Assembly: GCA_913054135.1 (NCBI GenBank)
Contig: CAJXJK010000006.1
Span: 186,001 to 250,000 of the forward strand
Direction of reading: 5' to 3'
DNA length: 64,000 nt
Source of the DNA: an uncultured Flavobacteriales bacterium
Lineage (GTDB): Bacteria; Bacteroidota; Bacteroidia; Flavobacteriales_D; Crocinitomicaceae
In this document: piece after piece, positions 19,130 to 28,804 of the stretch
How positions within the stretch are numbered: the first letter of the stretch is position 1
Layout of the letters: each line of letters starts with the position of its first letter
Position numbers and translations under genes: made by a program
The notes under the pieces: model-generated
The model's input: only the letters and a program-made list of their open reading frames with translations
Database searches by the model: none
Told to the model about the DNA's origin: nothing

Positions 19130-20930
19130 GTTCGTATAGCTTTTTATACTGTCCATTTTGATCTAATAATTCTTGGTGAGTTCCTCTCTCTAAAATTCGT
19201 CCGTCATCAATTACCAAAATCTCATCTGAATTAACAATGGTTGAGAGTCTATGTGCAATTACAATAGAGGTCCTACCCTTTTGTAGCTCTTGAGTGGCTT
19301 TTTGAATCATTTCTTCCGATTCTGAATCAACACTTGCTGTTGCCTCATCTAGAATTAAAATCTTAGGATTATAAACATATGCTCTAATAAATGAAATAAG
19401 CTGCTTTTGACCCACTGACAATACTCCGCCTCTTTCTCTGACATTGTAGTCATACCCATCTGGTAAATTCATTATGAATTCATGAGCCCCAACCATTTTC
19501 GCAGCTTTCTCTACTTCTTCTTGAGTAATAGATTCATCACCCAAAGTAATGTTATTTATAATGGTATCTGAAAACAAGAAAACATCTTGTAGAACAACAG
19601 CCACGCTTTTTCTGAGTTCATTTAATTCAATATCTCTAACAGAAGTGTCCCCTATCTTTAAATCCCCTTTTTGATATTCGTAAAATCGCGTTATCAAATT
19701 GATTATCGTAGACTTACCTGCACCCGTTGCCCCGACTAAAGCCACGGATTTTCCAGCAGGAACTTCAAAATCAACACCTTTTAAAACCCAGTCTTCATCA
19801 TTATACGCAAACCAAACATCCTTGAAGGATATATCTTGATTGAAATCAACATTTTGAACATGACCTGAAGCATCAATGTGCTCTTCTCTATCTAATATTT
19901 CAAAGACTCTTTCAGCTCTCACCATTCCTCTTTGAATAACATTAAACCTATCAGCCATTTGACGAATTGGACGATACAGTTTGTATATCCATAATACGAA
20001 CATAAACACTACTCCTATAGATGCCGCATTTTCATCAGTTAACACTCCAATTTGAAGGGTAGTCCAAAAAATCACTGCCGCAATTGACAGAGAACTCAAC
20101 AATTCAACAATTGGAAAAAAGGTAGATATTGCCCAAATCCCACCAATATGGGCCTGTTTGTGCTTTTCGTTAATCCCCTGAAATGTATTATACTCTCTAT
20201 TTGTTCTTGAGAACAACTGAACTATAGACATTCCTGAAATATGCTCTTGAACAAAAGTGTTCAATTTCGTCACTTGAAGCCTCTCTTTTTGAAAGTAGCG
20301 CTTCATTGCTTTTGCAAATATTCTGGTAGCAAATAAAAGCAAAGGAATAGGAATTAATGACAAGAGAGCAAGTCTCCAATCAACTATACACATCACAATT
20401 AAAATTGCAATTATCTTAATGCTCTCTCCAATGAAATTTATAAAGCCTGATGAAAAGAACTCTGAAACTGCCTCAATATCTGATACTACTCTTGTAACCA
20501 CCACTCCATTAGGCGTACGATCAAAGTACTTCATCTTAAATGAGTTCAGATGCCTAAAGAGTTTCACTCTCATATCTCTAATAATACTTTGCCCGAGCAA
20601 GGCTCCAAGGTAAGTGGTGAAAAATGTAAGAATTCCTTCTGCGACTAGGAGAATAATGAGAATAATTGTCCATGATAGAAACTGTCCCTGTCGCGTATCC
20701 GAATTCCCAAAGATTTCAATCATCCAGTTCCATTGAAAAAAATCTCCACTTTGATCTTCAATAACTAAACGACTTATTGCAGAGCCAATTAAATAAGGTT
20801 GAAACACACTCACCATGGCAATGGTCACTACTGCTAATAGCGAAGCCAAGCTAATTCGCTTGTACTTTCCCATATAAGCTAACAGACGCTTAAAGGCTGT
20901 AAAATCGAACTTAGACTTCTTCTCTTCCAT
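19116..20930 (-). CDS. ABC exporter, fused permease and ATPase (MsbA/LmrA-like)
   Basis: I place the start at the ATG at 20930, giving 'MEEKKSKFDFTAFKRLLAYM'; an earlier ATG at 20954 would add eight residues. The first half (about 20-330) is a six-helix type I exporter domain with 'RTPNGVVVTRVVSDIEAVSE' in the second intracellular region. The ATPase follows with Walker A 'GATGAGKST' (about 397-405), signature 'LSVGQKQ' (about 502), Walker B 'ILILDEATASVD' and the H-loop in 'VIAHRLSTI'. The lower half of the signature departs from LSGGQ at one position (LSVGQ), which is common in heterodimer-like half transporters. Substrate unknown: lipid or drug export is likely. A TATTTTTG box sits on the minus strand at 20938-20945, almost abutting the start. 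Confidence 0.88.
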   Translation of the reverse strand: MEEKKSKFDFTAFKRLLAYMGKYKRISLASLLAVVTIAMVSVFQPYLIGSAISRLVIEDQSGDFFQWNWMIEIFGNSDTRQGQFLSWTIILIILLVAEGILTFFTTYLGALLGQSIIRDMRVKLFRHLNSFKMKYFDRTPNGVVVTRVVSDIEAVSEFFSSGFINFIGESIKIIAILIVMCIVDWRLALLSLIPIPLLLFATRIFAKAMKRYFQKERLQVTKLNTFVQEHISGMSIVQLFSRTNREYNTFQGINEKHKQAHIGGIWAISTFFPIVELLSSLSIAAVIFWTTLQIGVLTDENAASIGVVFMFVLWIYKLYRPIRQMADRFNVIQRGMVRAERVFEILDREEHIDASGHVQNVDFNQDISFKDVWFAYNDEDWVLKGVDFEVPAGKSVALVGATGAGKSTIINLITRFYEYQKGDLKIGDTSVRDIELNELRKSVAVVLQDVFLFSDTIINNITLGDESITQEEVEKAAKMVGAHEFIMNLPDGYDYNVRERGGVLSVGQKQLISFIRAYVYNPKILILDEATASVDSESEEMIQKATQELQKGRTSIVIAHRLSTIVNSDEILVIDDGRILERGTHQELLDQNGQYKKLYELNFS

Positions 20931-20995
20931 TGATTTGCAAAAATAACCAAACAATATTCATTTTGTAGATTTAATTATCTAAACCTGAATATTGC

Positions 20996-21003
20996 TAAAT
21001 TTG
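20996..21003 (+). promoter_or_regulatory. Candidate -7 promoter element for TPR histidine kinase
   Basis: TAAATTTG matches TAnnTTTG exactly, 25 nt upstream of the start codon at 21029. No good -33 TTTG is at the expected distance, so this is a motif-only call. Confidence 0.35.
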
Positions 21004-21028
21004 TTCAAAACTTCGATATTCTCTTGAA

Positions 21029-22963
21029 ATGAAGCGTCTTTTTATCATCTTGATGTTCTTCTTGTCTATTTCTAGTCAAGCTCAAGAGGACGTGCAAATA
21101 AACTTTAATTCTGACGATCCCGAGATGTCAATAGGAAGATATCTGCAACTAGCTGAAGATCTATCTAGCGAAAACAACCCTGACAGTGCTTTAACTTTAT
21201 TGTACTCAGCTGAAATTCTAGCTGAAGGAGTCCAAGACTTATATCTCTTAAATAAGGTGAAATTTAGAATTGGGAATGCGTTGGCTGAAAAAAATGATTT
21301 TATTTCAGCTATAGATTACTATCAGCAATCCATCCGAATATCTGCAACAATTGCAGATACATCAGGAATTGCAAACACCTATCGCCTACTCGGAATTGCT
21401 TATAAAAACATTGCAGTTTATCCAAAAGCAATAGAAGCTTATAATAATTCTAACTTATATTATTCCTTTCTCAAAGATACGTCCGGTCAAGGAAGTACAA
21501 TGATCAATATTGGAAATGTATTTAAAAACATTGGACAAAATGAAAGAGCAAAAGAAAAATATCGAGCCGCAATCAGTATTTTCAAACCTCTTAACAACCT
21601 AAACTCATTAGGTGACTGCTATAACAACCTTGGCAATGTTTTTAAAAATGAGAACAATTATGACTCGGCTTCTTTTTACATGTTCAAAACATTAGAACTA
21701 AGAAAAGAATCTCAAAACCTAGAAAAACTAAGTTATATATACCATAACCTGGCCAACTTGAATGTTAAACTTGAGAACTATGATATCGCTCGTCTATATG
21801 CAGACTCTGCTAGAACGATTAAGGAGCAAAGAAATGATACATACGGCATCTCTATGGAGATTGAGCTGTTAGCGAGAATCCATTATTTCAATGAAGAATG
21901 GAGTCAAGCCGTTCAAAAAGGTGAAGAAGCATTAAAAATGGCTGAACCATACCAGAACTTAGAACTCAACAAGGAGATTTTGAGGATTCTGGGTGCATCA
22001 GCATACAAATTAGAAGACTTCAAAAAATCAGCAAAATACTATTCTCAATTCATGGATGCAGATGAGACGCTCAAAGATTTGAATCAATCTGATCAAATGG
22101 AATTTGAGTTGGTCACGTTTGAGATTGTCTCAGACAGTATTCAAAAGCAACAATTAATCTTGCAAAAAGAATTACAAGAGGTAGAAAACAAAAACATTGA
22201 GCTAGAAAATTCAGTAAGTAGAAGAAATTATCTCTTAACAATTGCCGGGCTTTTAATCTTGATTATAATTGTTGCCTACATCTACTTTTTAAACAGAAAG
22301 AGACATTCGCAAAGCCAGTCAGAAAAGGAAATTATCAAGAAATCTTCTGTGCCCAAAGAAGAGAAAGAAATCTTATTAAAAGAAGTTCATCATAGAGTTA
22401 AAAACAACTTTCAAATCATCAATAGTCTTATCAGAATTCAGACTGAATTCATGGACCACACTAACTATGTAGATAAGCTAAAGGAACTAGAAAATAGAAT
22501 TCGATCAATGTCTCTAATCCATGAAAAGCTTTACAAAAGTGAGCATATCTCCAAGCTTTCAGTTAAAGATTACGTGACCGAACTTTCAGCAAACTTACTC
22601 CAGTCATACGAAATTCAGGTAAAAGTTAAGTTTGATATAAAAATTGATGAAGCTGAATACGGAATTGATTCATTGATCCCATTAGGATTAATTTTAAATG
22701 AGACTATTTCAAATTCTATTAAGCACGGATTTCAAGGGAAATCTGAAGGATTAATAAGTGTCGATTTAAAGAACACAGATAAAAATACAATACTACATGT
22801 TCATGATGATGGAATTGGAGCAGACCTCAGCATTGAAGAGCTTAAAGACGAATCATTAGGAATAGAATTACTCTATGACCTAACAGAACAACTAGACGGG
22901 GATTTAAGTTTGGACACCAAAGAAGGCTTCAAATATCTATTCAAATTTCCAAGATTAAAATAA
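21029..22963 (+). CDS. TPR-containing membrane histidine kinase (HisKA_2 type)
   Basis: The 644 residues start with a signal sequence ('FIILMFFLSISSQAQ'), then about seven tetratricopeptide repeats (about 60-340, for example 'GSTMINIGNVFKNIGQNER'), a coiled coil, one transmembrane helix (about 400-421) and the cytoplasmic kinase. The dimerisation/phosphoacceptor segment 'KEVHHRVKNNFQ' around His454-His455 is of the HisKA_2 class, and the ATPase domain has the N box 'LILNETISNSIKHGF' and G1-like 'HDDGIGADL'. This build is common in Bacteroidota, where the periplasmic TPR domain is the sensor. No response regulator is adjacent; the next gene is an aminotransferase. The phosphoacceptor His assignment is by motif only. 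Confidence 0.85.
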   Translation: MKRLFIILMFFLSISSQAQEDVQINFNSDDPEMSIGRYLQLAEDLSSENNPDSALTLLYSAEILAEGVQDLYLLNKVKFRIGNALAEKNDFISAIDYYQQSIRISATIADTSGIANTYRLLGIAYKNIAVYPKAIEAYNNSNLYYSFLKDTSGQGSTMINIGNVFKNIGQNERAKEKYRAAISIFKPLNNLNSLGDCYNNLGNVFKNENNYDSASFYMFKTLELRKESQNLEKLSYIYHNLANLNVKLENYDIARLYADSARTIKEQRNDTYGISMEIELLARIHYFNEEWSQAVQKGEEALKMAEPYQNLELNKEILRILGASAYKLEDFKKSAKYYSQFMDADETLKDLNQSDQMEFELVTFEIVSDSIQKQQLILQKELQEVENKNIELENSVSRRNYLLTIAGLLILIIIVAYIYFLNRKRHSQSQSEKEIIKKSSVPKEEKEILLKEVHHRVKNNFQIINSLIRIQTEFMDHTNYVDKLKELENRIRSMSLIHEKLYKSEHISKLSVKDYVTELSANLLQSYEIQVKVKFDIKIDEAEYGIDSLIPLGLILNETISNSIKHGFQGKSEGLISVDLKNTDKNTILHVHDDGIGADLSIEELKDESLGIELLYDLTEQLDGDLSLDTKEGFKYLFKFPRLK

Positions 22964-22984
22964 GTCTGAATCAATTTTTCTAAA

Positions 22985-22992
22985 TATTTTTG
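22985..22992 (+). promoter_or_regulatory. Candidate -7 promoter element for aminotransferase gene
   Basis: TATTTTTG matches TAnnTTTG exactly and lies 16 nt before the ATG at 23009, the same spacing as the GAPDH and ispE candidates. Confidence 0.4.
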
Positions 22993-23008
22993 TCAAAATT
23001 ATATTCGT

Positions 23009-24238
23009 ATGCCAACTATATCCTCAAAAGGCTTATCAATGCCTCAATCACCAATAAGAAAACTTGTTCCTTTTGCTGAGAAAGCAATTAAACAAGGAAA
23101 CGAAGTATTGCATCTGAACATTGGTCAGCCTGATATAAAGACACCACAAGTAGCATTAGATGCTATCAAAGACATTGACCGAAATGTCATTGAGTATAGT
23201 CATTCAGCTGGACTCGCATCTTACAGAAATAAATTGGCTGACTATTATAAGTCGGTTGGTATTGATGTGGATTCGGATGAAATTTTGGTAACTACTGGGG
23301 GTTCTGAAGCATTGATATTTGGTTTTTTGAGTTGTTTCAATCCAGGAGATGAAATAATTATACCCGAACCTTTTTATGCAAATTATAATGGATTTGCCAA
23401 TATTGCTGGAATAAATATAGTTCCGGTTACGGCTAAAATTGAAAACGGATTTGCCCTGCCAGAAATTGAAGATTTTGAAAAACTCATTACTTCAAAAACA
23501 AAAGGAATAGTAATCTGTAATCCTGGAAATCCTACAGGATACTTGTATTCAAAAGAAGACCTCAATGAACTTAAAGAAATCATTGCTAAACACGATCTAT
23601 ATTTGTTTGCAGATGAAGTTTACAGAGAGTTCTGTTATGACGGTAATTCTCCATTTTCAGTAATGAACCTTGAAGGAATTGATCAAAACGTAGTTTTAAT
23701 TGATTCAGTTTCTAAGAGATATTCAATGTGTGGGGCTAGAATTGGTGCATTGGTATGTAGAAATAAAGAATTGATTGCGACTGCTTTGAAATTTGCTCAA
23801 GCTCGTCTTTCTCCTCCAACTCTAGCTCAAATTGCATCTGAAGCTGCGCTCGATACTCCGCAGTCATATTTTGATGACGTAATTGAAGAATATGTTGAAA
23901 GAAGAGACATTATGGTGGATGGATTAAATGAAATCCCAGGTGTGTTTTGTCCTAAACCAAAGGGAGCGTTTTATTGTGTTGCCAAATTCCCAGTTGATAG
24001 CACAGAAAAGTTTTGTCAATGGCTCTTAGAAGAGTTTAATCATAATGGTCAAACTGTAATGATGGCGCCAGCAAGCGGATTCTACGCTACAAAAGGCCTA
24101 GGGCAAAATGAAGCAAGAATCGCTTACGTTCTTGAAAAGGAATCACTTCGTGAAGCAGTGGCTTGTCTAAGAGCTGCTCTAGAGGTGTACCCAGGAAGAA
24201 TAAAAATTGAAGAATCAACTGAAACTCATTCTGCTTAA
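23009..24238 (+). CDS. Class I/II PLP-dependent aminotransferase (aspartate aminotransferase-like)
   Basis: The 409 residues have the fold-type I aminotransferase signatures: 'HLNIGQPDIKTP' at the N terminus, 'VTTGGSEALIFGFLSCFNPG' (about 90-110), 'IVICNPGNPTGYLYS' with the PLP-contacting Asn-Pro-Gly, the 'FADEVYREFCYDG' Asp-Tyr that contact the cofactor, and the Schiff-base lysine Lys236 in 'DSVSKRYSMCGARIG' with a following arginine contact. The family transaminates aspartate, aromatic or related amino acids in the cytoplasm; the substrate here is not decided by sequence. The gene stands alone between the histidine kinase and an Omp85 protein. The C-terminal tail of about 15 residues past the usual end is polar and disordered. 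Confidence 0.88.
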   Translation: MPTISSKGLSMPQSPIRKLVPFAEKAIKQGNEVLHLNIGQPDIKTPQVALDAIKDIDRNVIEYSHSAGLASYRNKLADYYKSVGIDVDSDEILVTTGGSEALIFGFLSCFNPGDEIIIPEPFYANYNGFANIAGINIVPVTAKIENGFALPEIEDFEKLITSKTKGIVICNPGNPTGYLYSKEDLNELKEIIAKHDLYLFADEVYREFCYDGNSPFSVMNLEGIDQNVVLIDSVSKRYSMCGARIGALVCRNKELIATALKFAQARLSPPTLAQIASEAALDTPQSYFDDVIEEYVERRDIMVDGLNEIPGVFCPKPKGAFYCVAKFPVDSTEKFCQWLLEEFNHNGQTVMMAPASGFYATKGLGQNEARIAYVLEKESLREAVACLRAALEVYPGRIKIEESTETHSA

Positions 24239-24281
24239 TTAGACTTTACCAATTTTAGCCTAAATTTAGCGTTAGTGCTAT

Positions 24282-25907
24282 ATGACTAAACTTGGTCTCA
24301 TAATTATTCTTTCAGCTTTTTCAATCATTGGGAAAGCGCAAGAGTCGAACACCCTCTTTTTTCATCTGGATAAAATTACAGTCAAAAAAAAGATCGTTAA
24401 AGACTCAACTTTTCAATCTAAAAGATATTTTGATAAGGTAATTGCTGACTTCATGTTCCAAGGATATTCTGGTATTGAATTGAAAGATTCTACCTTCAAA
24501 TCAAACGGTGATCATTATTATTTTTCGTACACCAACAAGTTTTCTAAAATCAATTACGTTAATCAGAACAAACCGAAAAACAACATAAAGAGAACATCTG
24601 ATTTCATTGGCCTTTCTAAAGGAATAAATGAAGAAATTCAAACACTTGAAAATAAAGGCTTCCCTTTTGCTCAAATTGAAATTGTAGATCAAAAAGAAAC
24701 CGAAAAAGAATTGACCCTAAGCTACAAAATCGATTCTGGAGGATTTTATTCGATAAATGATATCATAATAAAGAGTGAAGATAAATTTCACGACAAAACA
24801 ATTCTTAATCTAATTGGCATAAATGTAGGTGATGTGTATTCTGAGTCAAAAATAACCAGCATTCCTCTACTCCTCTCAGCTTCAAAACTTTATGATTTAG
24901 CACAACCGGTCCAATTATTATTCAAAGAAAACACTGCAGATGTTTACATTTTTCTGAAAAAGAAAAAATCCAGCAGTGCAGATGGATACGTAGGCTTTCA
25001 GCAAGACCAAGTAACCAATAGGCTGGCCTTAAATGGATACATTAATCTTCAACTTTACAATGCATTTAATAGAGCTGAAGTAATTGACATGCACTGGAAA
25101 TCAAACCCCGATAAAACTCAAAATTTTCATGCCTTATTTGAATACCCTTACCTGTTTAACACACCCTTGGGAGTTGGCGCAAAACTCGAACTAAGAAAAC
25201 AAGACTCTACATTCCTGAGATCAGACATCACCTTAAATTTGAGCTACAATCATCCCATAGCAAAGTTCACTGTTTTTGATCAGATAGAAAGCTCTACAAC
25301 TCTAAGAGAATCTGCGCCAATCACCTATCGTAACTACGCTAAGAATACAATTGGAGCAACAGCATGGCTAAAGCCACCACAAATTAATTCGTTACCATTC
25401 TATCACCCCGACTTATTTTTATTAGGTGGATTCTACAACTACCGTCAGGACACAATAGATGACAACAAACAAAAAATAACCAACAGTAAATATCAATTGA
25501 GATATTCTCACAAGATTGACTTCTTTAAATATTTTCACTTGAATAACACTCTTCAATTTGAGGGTCTCACTTCTAACATAGACTTATCCAGAAATGAATT
25601 AGTGTATTTTGGTGGCCTTAACTCAATCAGAGGATTCTATGAATTAGAATTATCAGGAAATAACATTTGGTCTTTGAGAAACGAAATTGAATTTAAACCA
25701 GTTGACCTCATCTCAATTATCGCACTTTACGATTATTCTACCTACGAATTTTCAGGACGCCGTTACACGAATAGTTTTGGGTTCGGATTTGGTCTCAACG
25801 CTAATGGAACAGCACTGCAAATCATAATAGCGAATGGCGTTTTAGACAAAAACCCAGTTGATTTCGCCAACACGAAAATCCATCTTGGTTTCAAGTCAAT
25901 ATTTTAA
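24282..25907 (+). CDS. Omp85/BamA-family outer membrane protein
   Basis: The 541 residues begin with a Sec signal peptide ('LIIILSAFSIIGKAQ'). Residues about 100-200 look like POTRA repeats ('EEIQTLENKGFPFAQIEI', 'GFYSINDIIIK'), and the rest is a C-terminal beta barrel with the Omp85 L6-loop motif 'GGLNSIRGFYE' at about 444-454 (Arg-Gly-Phe) and a terminal Phe. It is shorter than BamA and has fewer POTRA domains, so it is better seen as a TamA/FhaC-like relative. By family it inserts or exports outer membrane proteins; the client is unknown. No partner such as a TamB gene is nearby. The next gene is a T9SS peptidase separated by 70 bp. Confidence 0.75.
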   Translation: MTKLGLIIILSAFSIIGKAQESNTLFFHLDKITVKKKIVKDSTFQSKRYFDKVIADFMFQGYSGIELKDSTFKSNGDHYYFSYTNKFSKINYVNQNKPKNNIKRTSDFIGLSKGINEEIQTLENKGFPFAQIEIVDQKETEKELTLSYKIDSGGFYSINDIIIKSEDKFHDKTILNLIGINVGDVYSESKITSIPLLLSASKLYDLAQPVQLLFKENTADVYIFLKKKKSSSADGYVGFQQDQVTNRLALNGYINLQLYNAFNRAEVIDMHWKSNPDKTQNFHALFEYPYLFNTPLGVGAKLELRKQDSTFLRSDITLNLSYNHPIAKFTVFDQIESSTTLRESAPITYRNYAKNTIGATAWLKPPQINSLPFYHPDLFLLGGFYNYRQDTIDDNKQKITNSKYQLRYSHKIDFFKYFHLNNTLQFEGLTSNIDLSRNELVYFGGLNSIRGFYELELSGNNIWSLRNEIEFKPVDLISIIALYDYSTYEFSGRRYTNSFGFGFGLNANGTALQIIIANGVLDKNPVDFANTKIHLGFKSIF

Positions 25908-25977
25908 TTCAATCAATCAAACTACCCTTTTACTCAATTTCAACGTTAGTCCTATTAAGATTTATTAATTTTACATT

Positions 25978-28593
25978 ATGATCAAACATTTTTGGCGGTT
26001 AGGACTTACTATTTTCATATTGTTGGCTACGAATTCTTCTATAGCTCAAGAACAAGTTGAAAAAGGACAATTACTTATTCAGTTCAAAAAAGGAACGAAC
26101 GCCCAAATGTTAGTTAGAAAGGTTCAAGTTGAAAATGATCTTCAAATAAAAGAAGTGAATGTTTTGAGTGAAATTGCGAACATCTATCAAATCATATTCA
26201 ATGATGAAAACCAAGATCTCAATAAAGGGATAAATACATTTTACGAATATTCTCAGGTAACTGTAGTTCAAAAAAATCATTTAATAACACAAAGAGAAAC
26301 AATCCCATCTGACACACTGTTCGATCAGCAATGGTTTCATAAAAACACAGGGCAAACTGGAGGTAACGTTGATGCCGACATTGATACTCCTGACGCATGG
26401 GACATCACAACTGGTGGACTAACCACTCATGACGACACCATTGTGGTTTGCATAATTGAGGGAAGTGGGGTTGATATTTCACACATTGATTTGGTAGATA
26501 ATATCTGGCACAATTACGGGGAGATTGAAAATGATGGTATTGACAATGATAATAATGGATACATAGATGACTATAATGGATGGAATGTTGTTTCAAATGA
26601 TGATGCTGTAGGTTCAGGTTCTCATGGAACGAGAGTTGCCGGTATGGTTGGAGCTACAGGAAATAATATCACTGGAATCTCCGGAGTAAATCATGATGTT
26701 AAAATGATGATTATTAAAGGTCAAGTAGCTTCAAACGAATCAAGTGTTATTGCAGCTTACAACTACCCGCTCGTTATGAGAAAATTATACAATGACTCTT
26801 ATGGCGAAGAAGGAGCTTTTGTGGTTGTCACAAATGCTTCTTGGGGAATAGATAATGGTGATCCTGCTGACTCTCCCTTATGGTGTGCAATGTATGACAC
26901 ATTGGGAACTTATGGAATCCTTAATGTTGCCGCTACAACCAACAGTAACAGTAACGTAGATTTAGTGGGAGACCTTCCTACTACCTGTACGTCAGAATAC
27001 CTCATTGGTGTTACTATGACTAACAGTCAAGACCTGAGAGCAAATTCAGGTTACGGTCCAATCCATGTTGATATTGCTGCACCTGGATCTTCAGTACTAC
27101 TGCCAATTCCGGGTAATTTCTACACTACTACCAACGGAACATCCTTCGCCTCTCCTTGTGTGGCAGGTGCTATTGCCCTGGCATATTCTAGTCCTTGTTC
27201 TGAATTTATCGGTTTCTCAAAATATGATCCACAAGGCGCAGCACTCGACATGAAAGATTACATCTTAGATGGCGCAGACGTCTTATCAGTTTTGGATGGA
27301 GAAGTAGGGACTTCAGGAAGACTTAACGTCAAAAGTACAATTGATGACCTTATTGCTGATTGTGGAGCAACACCTTGTTCTCCACCTTATTATGTTCACG
27401 ACACCACATTGGTTGACACTTCCATATCAATGATTTGGGATGGGTTTTCTACTGATTATATCGTCTTCATTCAAGAAGGAAGCGGACCTTTAATTCAATT
27501 ACCTACTATCTCTAACGACTACTTAACAATCGATACTCTTTCTCCTTGCACAAATTATTCAATCTTAATTAAAGGTATTTGTGGGTTAGACACAAGTGAC
27601 TTCTCTTATCAATACAACTTTAAAACAGATGGATGTTGCGACAACCCTTACCTAATTGAAGATTACAGTGTTGAAGATTCACTCATAATCTCATGGGATG
27701 CTGTGCTGTATGGGACTGAATACGATATCAGATACAGAAAAGAAGGTGATGTGGCTTGGATCGCAACTTACACAGACACAATGTCGCCAGTTATTTTTGG
27801 AGGATTAGACACATGTGTGAATTACGAATTCCAAATTCAAACTACATGTACTGATTCAACACAGGGCTTTTCTGATTCCTATTTCTATTCAACTAAAGGT
27901 TGTGGTGCTTGTTATGAAGCCATGTATTGTGATATCTCTGGAGGAAATACCAACTCAGAGTGGATTGAACGAATCAAAGTTGGAACTCAAAACTCTCTAA
28001 CAGGAGATAATAACGGTTGGTATCAATCAGAACAAATATTGGTCGGCTTCTTACCTGGTGAGACTTATGGAGTTGAATTAGAAGCAGGATATACCGGCTT
28101 TGAATTCACTGAAAGATTCTCATTGTGGATTGATTTAGACCATGACGGCACCTTTGATTCAGGAGAGAAATTGATTGATAATGTTTCTTCCAATGTACCA
28201 GTTATCACTACCATAGATATTCCGGCCTCAACTCCTTACGGCATTACCAAATTAAGAGTTGGAATGAGTGCCTTATCTGATCCTGAAGCTTGCCACTCTG
28301 ATTCATTCTTCGGAGAATTTGAAGATTACTGTGTATACATTGGTGAACAGGCTAGCATTGATAATGAAGAATCATCTTTGAGCCTCTTCCCTAACCCGGC
28401 CAGTCAATCATTCAAAATAGTTTCCTCAGCTGAAATTGAAAACATTCAAATTTTTGATATGCAATCTAAGCTTGTTCTAGAATTGAACCAAAACCCTTCA
28501 AGCATAGGAGTTGAAAACTGGAATCAAGGAGTATACCTGGTAAGAATCAAGACATCAAATGGCTTAGAAATTAAAAAACTGATCATTCAATAA
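25978..28593 (+). CDS. Secreted subtilisin-like (S8) peptidase with T9SS sorting domain
   Basis: The 871 residues start with a signal peptide ('ILLATNSSIAQ'), followed by an inhibitor-like propeptide region (to about 110) and an S8 domain (about 120-460). The His216 ('SHGTRVAGM'), oxyanion Asn286 and Ser389 ('NGTSFASPCVAGA') are present; the position where the catalytic Asp normally lies reads Glu161 in 'CIIEGSGVDISH' with an extra residue. Two fibronectin type III-like segments follow, then a GEVED-like domain (about 640-770) and a type A T9SS sorting domain ('LFPNPASQSFKI' to the end). It is exported to the surface or medium. The 60-aa DUF5522 gene overlaps its stop by one base. Confidence 0.85.
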   Translation: MIKHFWRLGLTIFILLATNSSIAQEQVEKGQLLIQFKKGTNAQMLVRKVQVENDLQIKEVNVLSEIANIYQIIFNDENQDLNKGINTFYEYSQVTVVQKNHLITQRETIPSDTLFDQQWFHKNTGQTGGNVDADIDTPDAWDITTGGLTTHDDTIVVCIIEGSGVDISHIDLVDNIWHNYGEIENDGIDNDNNGYIDDYNGWNVVSNDDAVGSGSHGTRVAGMVGATGNNITGISGVNHDVKMMIIKGQVASNESSVIAAYNYPLVMRKLYNDSYGEEGAFVVVTNASWGIDNGDPADSPLWCAMYDTLGTYGILNVAATTNSNSNVDLVGDLPTTCTSEYLIGVTMTNSQDLRANSGYGPIHVDIAAPGSSVLLPIPGNFYTTTNGTSFASPCVAGAIALAYSSPCSEFIGFSKYDPQGAALDMKDYILDGADVLSVLDGEVGTSGRLNVKSTIDDLIADCGATPCSPPYYVHDTTLVDTSISMIWDGFSTDYIVFIQEGSGPLIQLPTISNDYLTIDTLSPCTNYSILIKGICGLDTSDFSYQYNFKTDGCCDNPYLIEDYSVEDSLIISWDAVLYGTEYDIRYRKEGDVAWIATYTDTMSPVIFGGLDTCVNYEFQIQTTCTDSTQGFSDSYFYSTKGCGACYEAMYCDISGGNTNSEWIERIKVGTQNSLTGDNNGWYQSEQILVGFLPGETYGVELEAGYTGFEFTERFSLWIDLDHDGTFDSGEKLIDNVSSNVPVITTIDIPASTPYGITKLRVGMSALSDPEACHSDSFFGEFEDYCVYIGEQASIDNEESSLSLFPNPASQSFKIVSSAEIENIQIFDMQSKLVLELNQNPSSIGVENWNQGVYLVRIKTSNGLEIKKLIIQ

Positions 28594-28775
28594 TGTCATT
28601 ATTTTCTAAACTTTCTGATCTAGATCCTGAAGATTATTATAAAACTGAAGAAGGCTACATCATCTTTACTGAAAAGTACCATCTAAAAAGAGGACACTGT
28701 TGTAAGAGTGGTTGTAAACATTGCCCTTACGGCTATGACAAGAAAACAGGAAGAGTAGAAGGAAAATCAAGCTAG
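28593..28775 (+). CDS. DUF5522 family small cysteine protein
   Basis: The 60 residues carry four cysteines at 36, 37, 41 and 44 in 'HCCKSGCKHCPYGYDKK', a C-x3-C-x2-C-like knuckle typical of the DUF5522 family, which may bind a metal. The start ATG overlaps the stop of the peptidase gene by one base, and the next gene begins 29 bp later, so translation is probably coupled. Function is not known. This is a real short gene: the codon usage matches the neighbours and the cysteine spacing agrees with the family. Confidence 0.75.
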   Translation: MSLFSKLSDLDPEDYYKTEEGYIIFTEKYHLKRGHCCKSGCKHCPYGYDKKTGRVEGKSS

Positions 28776-28804
28776 TTGGTTAACTTTGCCTCCAAAATTC
28801 AAAA

